From Apostichopus japonicus (Eukaryota; Echinodermata; Holothuroidea; Aspidochirotida; Stichopodidae): DNA of 64,000 nt. How positions within the stretch are numbered: the stretch's first letter is position 1; every line of letters begins with the position of its first letter. The stretch covers positions 5,864,501-5,928,500 of the forward strand of contig NC_092568.1 of the NCBI RefSeq assembly GCF_037975245.1, in the 5' to 3' direction. The position numbers and the translations under genes were made by a program. Below are positions 1 through 11,500 of the stretch, piece after piece. The notes below the pieces were generated by a model. The model was not told the origin of the DNA and ran no database searches. It saw only the letters and a list, made by a program, of their open reading frames with translations.

Positions 1-1350
1 TAGGATAGTGAAGAGGGGAAATGTCAATGTGTTCTCTTATGTAAAGAGTCTAGATATGTACACTGCAAACGCGTAGCCACCGGGGGGGGGGGGGGACGAT
101 GGGGCGGTCACCCCTCCCAAAATGAGAGAAAAAAAGAGAGAGAAAAAAGAAAGCGAAAGGGAGATACATACTAACTTGTGACTAATTCGAAAGGATCGAT
201 TCCGTACTGCAGTTATTGGTTATCGCCAACAAAACTCTTAAGAGGGAATTTTTAGAGGGGATCTTTGCAAACATACTAAACAGCTCAGTAACTTTCGATT
301 AACTAGGAGTATGCTAAATTTCCGAGCGTCACCGAGATACGAGAGCGTGACCATGTTAGATCCCGAGTTCGAGTCACTCCAAGAGTAATGTATGTCTCCC
401 AGTTACAGCGTTGTTGACAATTGACAATTCATAATCATGGACGTTAAATATAATCTAAGAGGCTGACTTAGGTCAGCTTGCGGCTTTGATAAGCCAATGA
501 TGGCTTCTTCGCGAGTTCCTGCTTGCAGGAGGATCTAAAATACATACACTACATATGAGAGCAAACTCGATTTTTAGTTTTACTTCAATAATTGCTAGTG
601 AGGGCGTTTTCATCATTTTGATTTTTAAAAAGGCGTCCTTTTCTTCGTAGTTCCTGGAACATCCCATGTACTAGGTTGAAGTGGCGCCATATACTTTTTC
701 GTGTGTTCTTTACTTTTTCATTTTTCCAAGTGATAATAGTTTGTTTTTTGCCACCGATCACAATCAATATAGGAGAGGAGGTATAAGAGAGGGGGTGATG
801 TTTTACCTTCACTGTGAGCTTTGCTACCGATTTTAACAAATTTAGTTTACTTGGCGTTTGTATAAGTGAAACCGCTTAATATTTTGTGCTAGATAAACCC
901 GTATCTCATGTTTATATTTCTTCTTATCAGTACAATGTGACCGGTGATATGATCCATATAAGAGCTAGACCTGTCAAATACTTCTGACAATGATGCATGT
1001 GATAAATATTAATGACACACAAGGAAAAATGTGAGAGGAATACTGTGAACATCGACAGGATAGATATGTTCGCTAACTGCCAGTGTGTTCGCTATTTAAT
1101 AATTATATTTATGAGGCAGAATGCACTATAACAGCTACCATGGTAATTCTCTATGTATGTCTCGGAGAAAGTTGATAACATACCTGCGTGATGGAATTTA
1201 AACATGAAATGAATCAAACCGTTTGCGTATAATTCGACCTGTAAATCATCATAAGCAGCTGTGTTTTAACTTGTAGAAAGTGTTCCCAGAATTTACCACA
1301 GTGTACTGACTGCAAAGTCAACATATATTGTGACAGGGAAGGTAAAAGGT
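1..1350. other. Intergenic, no gene recognised
   Basis: A 14-base G run near 81-95 and a purine-rich (GA)n stretch near 125-172 are the only clear features. Short open frames here have no recognisable similarity and no splice context. I see no supported gene. Confidence 0.6.
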
Positions 1351-1550
1351 ACACGGGTCGATATCACATACGTGCGTATGCCCATGGTACAAGCGGAGCG
1401 AAATATCGGGCGAAGCTTCCACGTTATTGGCTGAGATCGGAGAGGGGAGGGGGGATTGGGAAGGGACATTGGTTTGCGTGTCTGTGTGTGAGGGGTGGGG
1501 ACCAGGCGCGGCGGAACGGAAAAATTATTGGGGGGGCTAATGTGTGGAGA

Positions 1551-1620
1551 CTATCTAAGCGGAGCGCCACCATCGGTTGGCGCGGAGCGTACAAGAAAAT
1601 TTTGGGTTTTTTCAAACCCC
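1551..1620 (+). repeat. Dispersed GC-rich module, copy 1 of 3
   Basis: The stretch starting CTAAGCGGAGCGCCACCAT and running through TTGGCGCGGAGCGT to AAGAAAATTTTGGG recurs at 1884-1937 and 31279-31340 in the same orientation. Copy 2 lies inside a bounded hAT-type MITE, so copies 1 and 3 are probably parts of related, more decayed elements. The module contains a direct repeat of GCGGAGCG/GCGCGGAGCG around CCACC..GGTTGG. Confidence 0.75.
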
Positions 1621-1817
1621 CAGATGGCCGGAAACGGCACTTCCCGAGTGTTTTATGCTGCGAATACCTAGCCCTAAAATATGGGTCTCAAGCCTGCAAT
1701 TTCTCAGATTGCACAAAAGTCTGTAAAAACATTGTAATTTGTATATTCGATGGTGTTTTAAGAGAGTAGCTATTACTCGTAGTGTACTCGCAAAGACGTT
1801 TTTGAGTGTAGTAAGGG

Positions 1818-2220
1818 CAGTGGCGGAGCTAGGGGTATTGGTCAGGGGGGGGGGGCAAGAATGGTCTGTAGGTAGCTTTCGACACTATCTAAGCGGAGCG
1901 CCACCACAGGTTGGCGCGGAGCGTACAGAAAATTTTTGAGTAAAGTTACTCCCTAGATTGCAGCAAATGACCCTTTCCGGGCCTTGCTAATTTGCAGATA
2001 AACGGAGAATAAATAGGTGTCGTCGCCATTTTGTCGGAAAATTACACCAACAGAATATGACAAATGTCAATAGGTATATGAGAGCGCAATAAAATAGTCA
2101 ATAATCGCGAATAAGTTAAAAGTAGTGAAAAGCTGAAAAGGGCGCCAGCAGTCCATTTGAGTACGTCAGGAGGGGGGGGGGATCCGCCCCCTGACTGTAT
2201 ATATGGACTCTCCGCCACTA
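1818..2220. mobile_element. Non-autonomous hAT-type MITE with 8-bp target duplication
   Basis: The 403-bp element begins CAGTGGCGGAG and ends CTCCGCCACTA, an 11-bp terminal inverted repeat with one mismatch. It is flanked by identical 8-bp direct repeats AGTAAGGG at 1810-1817 and 2221-2228. CAGTGGCG termini and 8-bp target duplications are standard for hAT transposons. It has no transposase coding. The interior has long G runs and a copy of the dispersed GC-rich module. Confidence 0.88.
1884..1937 (+). repeat. Dispersed GC-rich module, copy 2 (inside the MITE)
   Basis: Same module as at 1551 and 31279 (CTAAGCGGAGCGCCACCA, then GGTTGGCGCGGAGCGTAC, then GAAAATTTTTG). Its position within the 1818-2220 element assigns the module to this MITE family. 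Confidence 0.75.
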
Positions 2221-2345
2221 AGTAAGGGGATGTTGGAGAACTGGCTGAAATGAGGCAAGTCATTGGCCTAAGACGAAGTTGTGTTACCCTTACCGGTACT
2301 CACACTCACTGCTTCCACTTTTCACGGGGCGTGAAGACGCGGTTG

Positions 2346-2602
2346 GGGTGACAATGTGGTTTATAGCCAGGGGACGGGCCGAGGGACCAGGGTCCCCCAG
2401 CAATTGCTAAAATTATTACACCTATGTAGTATACGTGTGCATCGGGCAGATCGACAAGTATGCATTGAAAAATGGGCAGATGCACGTTTCGGAGCCTTGG
2501 TAAATATTGGGGGGGCTTATCATGCATTTGGCCCCTCAACTTTTTCGTTGGGGGGGCTGAGCCCCCCCCCCCACCCAAGCCCCCGGTTCCGCCGCCACTG
2601 GT
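2346..2602. mobile_element. Probable decayed MITE fragment
   Basis: The stretch ends in a C-rich block followed by CCGCCGCCACTG, like the right end of CAGTGGCG-type hAT elements. A left end may be CAGGGGACGGG near 2370. I could not find a matching target duplication, so the limits are uncertain. Open frames across it are artefacts of the G/C runs. Confidence 0.4.
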
Positions 2603-3294
2603 GGGGACCTGGGACACCGAGAACGACACCGTCTGAGGTTACATGGTTTCCACTTTCATTTGTAAACACTAAACGATTTGCAACCCAGAATTGTATTAGG
2701 CTTTGCGTGAAATCCTTATAGAGGTAACGATGTATGTTGGAGAAGATTGTTCTACGTTGCCGCTACGAAATCAGACATATCTGCCAGAATGTCTTCATTT
2801 ATTTGAATATTCATCGTAAGGAGCTTTGAATACCCTTATTCTGGTCGTACGTTACGAACAACGACGGTGTGTAGAATCGTGCAATGGTCTGCTTAGGTTA
2901 TTACCAAACATTTGCAACTGACAAAGTATTTGTCCACTTTTGTCCGTCAGTTTACAGGAGCATTTGAGAAACAGAGAGGTGTATGAAGGTCACGTGCGTT
3001 GGAAGTATGGGGGTATAGAGGTCATGTGCGCTGGAATTATGGGGTAGTTAATATGGAAATTAAGCTTTCTTCACCATTTCACTAGTATACAATGGATAAC
3101 AAATTTCTACTCTAGTTATCTTACATTGTTATTTTTTTTAAATGGCAGAAAAAGAAATCCCTGAGGTATAATTTATACTAAGATTCGCCTCTTTGACAGG
3201 TATATACCACCCCCCCACCCCGGGCCCCACTCCCTTCTTTCCAAAGACAATCTTACAGAAACAGAAAAATATGGAGAGTATGAAATAAATCATA
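2603..3294. other. Intergenic downstream of MTHFD1
   Basis: No gene or clear repeat was recognised apart from a C-rich run near 3209-3230. Confidence 0.5.
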
Positions 3295-5554
3295 GTTTCA
3301 TGATTTTATCATTTATTAACAAGACAAAATACATTTGTAACCTCTGAAATGTCTTTGGGATCCACAATCCAGCATGTTAACATTTGATGTTTATTTGATG
3401 TTATATATTTCATGTTTCACATTAACCTTCCACCTTCAACAATGTGCACATTCACCATACTTCCCCACAAAAACAACCCTCTGTGTTTTATCAATTGATC
3501 AATATTGATCAATGTTACAAATAAAGTGTACTAGAGGCATCTCGTTTTCATTGTTTTTGATGTCTAATTATACTTGTTTTAACTGATTGTCACATTCATC
3601 TACCGGTGTTTATAAATGTAACTTTGCTGATCGCAAAAGTTTTAATTTATGCATTACATTTTACAATGTTAATGAAGTAGATCTATTCCAGCATATTTCC
3701 TTCCATCATCGCCATGGTGATATTGAACAAAAGTAACTATAATCACTTTAAGATATTCTGGATGAGATTGAGAGATAATAGTCGTTCTTTTGATAGCATG
3801 ATTTACAAGAGATGAAAGGAATGAAAAGATCAATCCAGATAGGCCAAACTAGAAAGTAAGATATACCAGAGGAGGAGTTTGTTCTTTATAAATTTGCATA
3901 TGTGAAAGTGATTACTGTTTGATTTTATGATTATGATTGTTGAGAAATTCAAGAGGTAATTTCCCAGAGACTTAAAAACATAGGTCGATTACCTCCAGTT
4001 GGGTTGTAGAGCAGATATAGTATATGAATAAGATATACATAACATGCCGGGGTCCTGCCTATATCTCTATCAGGAAACCTCAGGAATATCTAACGGTATT
4101 TATCTTGTGTAATCAAACAAAAACAAGGAAATGTTATTACAACTGCATGAATTAGAGCAGATAGAATGTATTAAATTAATAACATTCTTTTAAATAATCT
4201 TTCAATCCCCCCCCCTACCACAGAAAACAATGTTTATCTAGGTTTCCTTACTTTTCAGACAGGTCCCTCAAAGACTAACTAAAACTGATTAATAACCATA
4301 ACATACCACAAATAAGGCTAATCCTAGCTACATCTAAAATGTCAAAGGAGTCAAAGTAAATTCATTGCGCTGTAACAAACTTTGTGTAGGTTACATGGTA
4401 TTAAACAATGCCTGTGAAAAATCAATGATAACATTTTTGTACTCAAAGTCTCGTATATTTCCATGGCAGGAGCGATTTCTGATCGCTTTAGCTCCACTTT
4501 AAACGACAAAGGAAAAAAGTTAAAGAGCCAAACAAGAAGGAAAGCAACCTATTAACCAACCAACCAAATAGAGGATGAACAATACTGTAACAATGCTACT
4601 GTTATTCTCTACGGTAAAATCCTTGGCTTTGACTTGTGATATTGATGATGTATGGAATATTCTGCATAAATAACATGAGAATAAAACTCAGTTTGCGTTT
4701 AGACCTAATTATGGATCTAATTTATAGTCTAAATATGCCTCAGAATGCACCATTTAACATTAAAATTGTCATTTGTTGGCCCTGGGAGATGACCCCTAGA
4801 TCCCCCTACACAAGAGTCAGCCGCACCGACCATAGGGTCTCAACCCTGTCTTTATGAAATCCTTCATTCTCCTCAGCCCCTACCTAGATCAGTCGAGCAT
4901 TTAAGAATTTCCCCCAACCCCTCTGCAATCTTGTGCATGGCACTGACACCAAGTATGAACCAGGTACCACCTATAGAGTGATTAATTGTGAATAAACTTG
5001 ATCCATTGATACCAGAAGTACAACAAAAAGAAGCCCTAACTAGTTAAATCCAATACAGTAATATTTGTAACAGATAATGTCAGACCTTAAAGATAGACAG
5101 TTGTTCTCCTTTCTTTTCACAGCAAATCAAACAGGTCAGCAATGAGCATTGTGATACACAGAAATGAATTCTTTACATTTTTAAGAGGCACAAAATAGTA
5201 AATTTTCTAATTGTTTTAAACTTACAAACAAAGAAGACAAAAATGATGGGTAACTTGGAATGATATTAGATGCTATGCAACTCAATACATTCCATAAACA
5301 CAAATTACATTTGCTATGATCTTAATATAGGAGTTGATTGAGGTTTGTTGCATATTCATAACATGTTTTGATGAATGGATACAGTCATTTAAAATGTTTA
5401 CCAAAAATTAATCAAATCATGATATATGAGTTAACTTCATTAGTCTTATTGATTTCATAAATCTTAAAAACCATGTGAAACCAATAATTTTACAAAGCTT
5501 AATGCTTTGTGAAATCAGAAAAAAAAGCCAACCAAAACGCTCATATCATCAGAC
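3295..5554 (-). other. MTHFD1: Likely MTHFD1 3' untranslated and downstream region
   Basis: This follows the MTHFD1 stop (5555-5557) on the minus strand. It is AT-rich with no supported coding exon. A minus-strand AATAAA at 3312-3317 is one possible poly(A) signal, but the true end cannot be fixed without transcripts. The 4780-4930 stretch is more GC-rich and has no recognised identity. Confidence 0.4.
3312..3317 (-). terminator. MTHFD1: Candidate poly(A) signal for MTHFD1
   Basis: AATAAA on the minus strand about 2.2 kb beyond the stop codon. It is a candidate only; such hexamers are common in AT-rich DNA. Confidence 0.25.
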
Positions 5555-8500
5555 TCAAAATAAGCCAGTAATAACTTCAGTCTCGGGATTAATGTCAATA
5601 TCATAGAAGCAAGGTCTTGTGGGAAGGCCTGGCATAGTACTCATCTAAGGAGATAAAGAAATGGGAAAATATGTGTTAATGTAAACAAGCAAGAAAACAC
5701 AACTTTCCTGAGGAATAACCAAATTCATATATAAAACACTTTGTAGGTTAAAATTGGCAGTGATCTTGAAACTAAAAGATGGTAGCTGCAACAAAAGGTT
5801 TAACAAGACAAAATTGCTTAAAGTATTCATTTGAATGATATGAAAGAGAAGTGAAAGAAGAGATCAAATCAAACTGCGTCAATGTACCGTCCTTTAACAT
5901 GATGTTTTTTCCTGTTGCAAAGGATCTTTGGATGACCCTGCCCAAAGCCATTTACCACTCATTTGTTAGAAGAAACCCACACTACTCTAAATATGAGTTC
6001 CATGCGTGGTTAGAATGGTTGTGTATAGTACAACCACACTGACAGATTCAATACGAAGTAAATATGAGTTCCATGTATGGTTATAATTGTTGTGTATAGT
6101 ACAACCACACTATGTGTTTCAATAAGAAACTTTATGAGATTCATGCGTGGTTAGAATGGTTGTGTAAAGTACAACCACACTGTGACAGATGATAACTTGT
6201 GCTGTACTTGACTTTTAATCTACAGTCAAACAGTACTGCAATCATTTTACCCATCACATATTTATCCAGCCAAGGCTGGGTAATAGTTTTGCCGAAAACA
6301 AGTACAAAATATACGACAGTTTAACCAATTTAATAGCCACAGTGATAAAATGGTCATGATTGTCTAAATTTTACTCAATGTGGGGTTAAACCTTATTCAA
6401 TGTCAGTTGGATAAATACATACATACACAATTTGTTGGTTACATATTTCCTCCACTGTTGTAGAGTGTTGGATTAACCACTTCCCATCAGATTAATTTCA
6501 CAGCAAAATGTGGTTTATGACCAAAGTGACTTGTGTTATAATTTAGTACACAGATCCTGAAGTGGTTTTGTCGAATAAGATACAATGATCTGGAAATACG
6601 CAATCAATCACTGGTCAGGCTAGGCTTATTTTGTATCTACTTTGTGTGTTAGGCTTTCTGGTGTTCTGCTTTCTGCTTACTCGTATCTTACCCACTCCAA
6701 TGCACCCATTGTTACTCCAAACTTATTGTCAGCTTACTCCCATGTCACGCACACAAATGTTACCCACTCGAATGTTACCCACTCGAATGCACTCATCGTT
6801 ACTCAATGTTTATTGTCTGCTTACTCTTGGATTTTCCCTGACAATTACTCCCTGGTCACATCCCCACCCCTTAATCAGGGACCTAAATTAACAAGCATGT
6901 GACAATAGGTCTACTTTTGCACAAGTAAACGAAGACTAGATAAATATAATCTCACAACAATGAGACCCTCTTCCTTATGTCAACCTTAATCTGCCCAGAT
7001 TGGACTTCATTCTTCATTAATGTTTGAAAACATCTCGTCACATGAGGTGAAACCTTCCAGGATTTATACATTATAGTTGAAAGGTGTATCTTAGTTAGTA
7101 AAAAGTCACACTAATTCATGCAAAGGGTACAGAGGGCCTGCAAGAACCACTGAAAAAGAGCGCAGCCCAGGGTTAATATTAAATGGGCTACAAATATACT
7201 AACTTAAAGCAGCTTAAGAGGTTGGTGGCCATATATCTGCTCTTTAGTAAACCTGCTGGATGTTACTGTTATCATCATTATTTATGGAATTCATATATAG
7301 AGGATATTATCAGATAAAAGGACTGCATTATGGTTCCATAATAATTTTTACTGAGAGCTTAGTAAAGTTAAGAGGGTATAACAGATAACTACCACAGCAG
7401 GAAATGTTATTGGCTTTGTATAGCCTGGTACACAGAGAACAGTTTGTTTGATGTAAGGCATAGAGACACAGGGAAAGTAACTACACAAATGCAAAGAAGT
7501 GTAGCAGATTGGCAGACAGCACCTTAGAGTTTTCATGATTCAATTTTAAACAAAGCTTATACACCATCAATACTGCTATGTATACATATAGGGTGGATAT
7601 GTGCAGCTATGTCACAGCATACGAAATAAAGTTAATTATGGACAAATAACCAATCACCAAGGCGAAAACTGAATGAATTTGAACTGTTATATACCAGTTC
7701 TATCCAGTCCTTATAGAGGTTCAATTTACTGGAGACGGCTTAAAGATTTTGATTTTTTGGTTTGGTTTGATCTAATTTGTTATTTGATTGGCCAATCACA
7801 CCCAACTCACACAATGCAGAGTAACTAAATAGTATAATTTGCAATGCTTTGCAATACTGATTCACAAAAGGAACGGCTTGATGAATAGTGAATTGACAAA
7901 GCTGTCTACACGTAACAGCAAAGACTAACGAGATGCTCTTAAAACAAAAAAGACAACCTACTAAAAGGAATTATATATCTCTAAAGCACTAAAGGAATCA
8001 TCCACAGGTAACACCAAAAGGATCATCCACATGTAACACCAAAAGGATCATCCACAGGTAACACCAAAAGGATCATCCACAGGCAACGCCAAAAGGATCA
8101 TCCACAGGCAACACCAAAAGGATCATCCACAGGCAACACCAAAAGGATCATCCACAGGCAACACCAAAAGGATCATCCACAGGCAACACCAAAAGGATCA
8201 TCCACAGGCAACACCAAAAGGATCATCCACAGGCAACACCAAAAGGATCATCCACAGGCAACACCAAAAGGATCATCCACAGGCAACACCAAAAGGATCA
8301 TCCACAGGCAACACCAAAAGGATCATCCACAGGCAACACCAAAAGGATCATCCACAGGCAACACCAAAAGGTTCACCCACAGGCAACACCAAAAGGATCA
8401 TCCACAGGCAACACCAAAAGGATCATCCACAGACAACACCAAATGGTTCGCCCACAGGTAACACCAAAAAGTTCACCCAAAGGCCCTACCGAATGGTTCA

Positions 8501-11500
8501 CCCACAGGCAAACCAAAAGTAGTGGGCAAATAAGATTCCCTAACAACAACAGAACTATCTACACAAAAACAATGAACGAGCTGTGTATTAGAAACCAAGA
8601 GAGATACAGGTAAGCACCCAATGAACAACTAATGACTTTCCTATACCATCCACCAGTGAAAAGTAAAAAGTAAATGTGGTTTGTGGTGAGTAATACAACA
8701 TCAAATGAATATATGAGACATCTCAAATTAGCTTGTTAAATCAACCATGTATGGAGATGCATAAATGTGGATTAAGTTATCCATCTTTCAAATCTTGTCA
8801 GGCCCAACCAACTCGTTAAAGGCCTTCAGTTTTGTACCAAATGTCAGCATGAAAAAATTGCTAACGGCGTTCACAGTCCTTTTACTGTTATGCTTACTAA
8901 CTGACAATATGTTTGAATTGTAAAAATAAGGTGACCTAGGCTTGAGTTTTTTAAAATGTGAATTACAAATATTCATGAGGTTTTCCACTATTGGAATAAA
9001 GAAACAAACAAACTCTATCAGGGGATTGTTTAGTATGTTACAGAAGTGGTAATTGCTTGTTGACATTATTTGAGTACTGAACTGTGTACATATGTATGTC
9101 TTGCATTATTTGACAACTCCGAAGTCTGCCAAAATACAAATATAAACAAAACTTATCAAACCCATGAATGCTGATGTTTACGGTGGATCATACGCTGGTA
9201 TGATATTAATGAAATGAAAACATGTGAATAACGCTGCAATGGCTTAAAATTGATGGTAGTGGTGGATTGGAGTTCATTCATAAAGCCTCACCTCAACTCA
9301 CATATGGGCTACACCTCACTTTACTATCTGTTAATCTGCCAATAACCCTTCTAGGTTTTAAAAATCATTCCTAAATCACATGCATCCAAGCTGGTGACTA
9401 CAAGGAAACCTTTCTAAGCGAATGGTAGCATTGGCTTTGTTTATTTTTTTTTTTTTTTGGGTGACAGCAAACACTACACTAACATGCTGCATCATCTGCC
9501 AAACGATGAATGATTATGCAAAAAAAGTTTGGCAAATGTAAAGTTATTGACATAAAAATTTGCAGACATTGTAAGATGCCATTCCAGTTATAGGAACTTC
9601 ACTTCTGCAAATGCATCATACTGAATGAAAATGAAGGAATAACCTAACAGATGTAAAGAACTACGAGACATCTATCAGCATAAATAAGAAAACCAAATCG
9701 AGACTGTTAGGACTACAAGGAATGAGTGAAACTTCTCAACACTACGTGTTAATTATTGGTAATATGGCCCATTGGAACAGGTGGGGTGGGAGGGGGGGGG
9801 TAGGTATGGGGTATGGGGAGGGTGGAATGTGGATGCAAAGAGTCAATTAATTTAGTTATAATGGATTATCCCTACCATACAATTATTGTTCAGTGTGCAG
9901 TTGGTGCCAGTTACTGGTTAGCTCATTAGTGACAGGTGACAAAATTAGACGGTGTGCTGAAATATATAGAGACTAGTTAAATGGTTTGAAGTGCTAGGAA
10001 TCATGTTGTTTTAGTGTGTGCATTTCCTTTCTTCTTTGGCTAAACTAGCAAAGTAATCTCCGATCCAAGGTTAGCTATCATCCTGTACAATTTCCTGTAT
10101 TCTTTTATTTTTAATGTGGCTAATTTGCCGTGCTTTGTTATGACAACCCTGCTTTCAAAATTGTCTGCTTTTTGAGGTCTACTTTAAATTGAAGACAATC
10201 ATCACATCACATTTTCTAAAGCTTTGCATGTAAGAAATTACTGATCAAATGCAAATTAAATTTGAATTTGTAAATGTTTCATTGGATGACTACCAATAAG
10301 GTGTGAATAAGAAAGAAGAGAAAATTGATCCCATTTTCAAAACTTCTGTGACCCCTGTGGGAATGAGGAGAACCATAAAGTAGAAATGAAAACCCCTTCA
10401 CCTCACACCAAAGTCAAAAATCAAAGCATGCACTGAAAGCATAGAGAAAGCAAAATGATCAGAGAGATAAAGCAACTGGCTAATTTGACTGAAAATGTTA
10501 GTCATAGTTAGACGAGTGTGTTTTGTTTAGCCGACTACCTCCAAAAGAAACGCTTGTGCCAGGTTAGGACCCGCCTCTTGGAGAATAGCTCCAGTCGCCG
10601 AGCCATGGGTAGCCCCAATAGTAGGCGGGCCGAGCGTATCCTGGCAGGCAGTGCGCGGGTCATCATCTAACAGGGAAAACGTAAAGGAAAGGACTGTTGA
10701 AAATTATATTCCATTAAATCTACACAATATGCATAATTTGAAAGCCTGGCAAGAGTCTGCCCAAAAAATAACTGCTAATATTGATAAATGCCACAAGATG
10801 GGACTGTAAACAGATTGGGACAACCCTTCTCAATTAGGGAAAGTTTTACAGAATTGGATTAACAGTTGAGCCAAGTAAAATATTAATGTGTTTGAATTTC
10901 ATTTCTGTTATCTCTAGTTTCTTCCTAATTAAGGTGCTTGTCTTGCCTTAAGATTGATGTTTCGATGATGTAGGGGAAGGGGTTTTGGGACAGGGCTAAG
11001 GACCAGAAAATAACTCAGTAACCAGTGTCTGATTTTGTGACAAAAAAAACATTATCAAGAATCTGCAAAAATTGCTCATCAAGTTTAATCTGTAGTTTGT
11101 TATTTTGTCCTGTAATCTCTGTCTTTGATGTATCAACTACCACCACCTACGAGTTTCCACAGTTAATGGAAGTATCTTTCAGCACTTTTTGCCTACATTT
11201 AGCACAAATAAATATGTTACTGTATTGTCAGGATAAGTGGTAAGTATTGCATTTGAGCCCCAACGTTGTATGACTCCAAATAATTTAAGCAAAACCAACA
11301 TTTATGTTAGGGTAACTTCAATTGATTTGATGTAAATGAAGTGCAATTGTAATTGAATAAAAAGTGTCAAACAACAGAACAGACACAAATGAAAGGAATT
11401 TTAAATTCATAAACCAGCTTTAGCAACCACTCCCCTACCCCCCCCATCCAGTTAAACAAAAAACTCTTGAACAGTTTGTAAACACTCTTTCCAGTTGATA

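Noticed and set aside
2306-2721. Gly/Pro-rich open frames on both strands as genes
   Set aside because: They arise from G/C homopolymer runs in transposon debris and end in a hAT-like terminus.
4636-4857. 73-codon plus-strand frame downstream of MTHFD1
   Set aside because: No similarity, no splice or promoter context, low-complexity AT-rich start.
7985-8515. Possible CRISPR array because of the regular 25-bp repeats
   Set aside because: Units are contiguous without unique spacers, and the setting is a eukaryotic intron.
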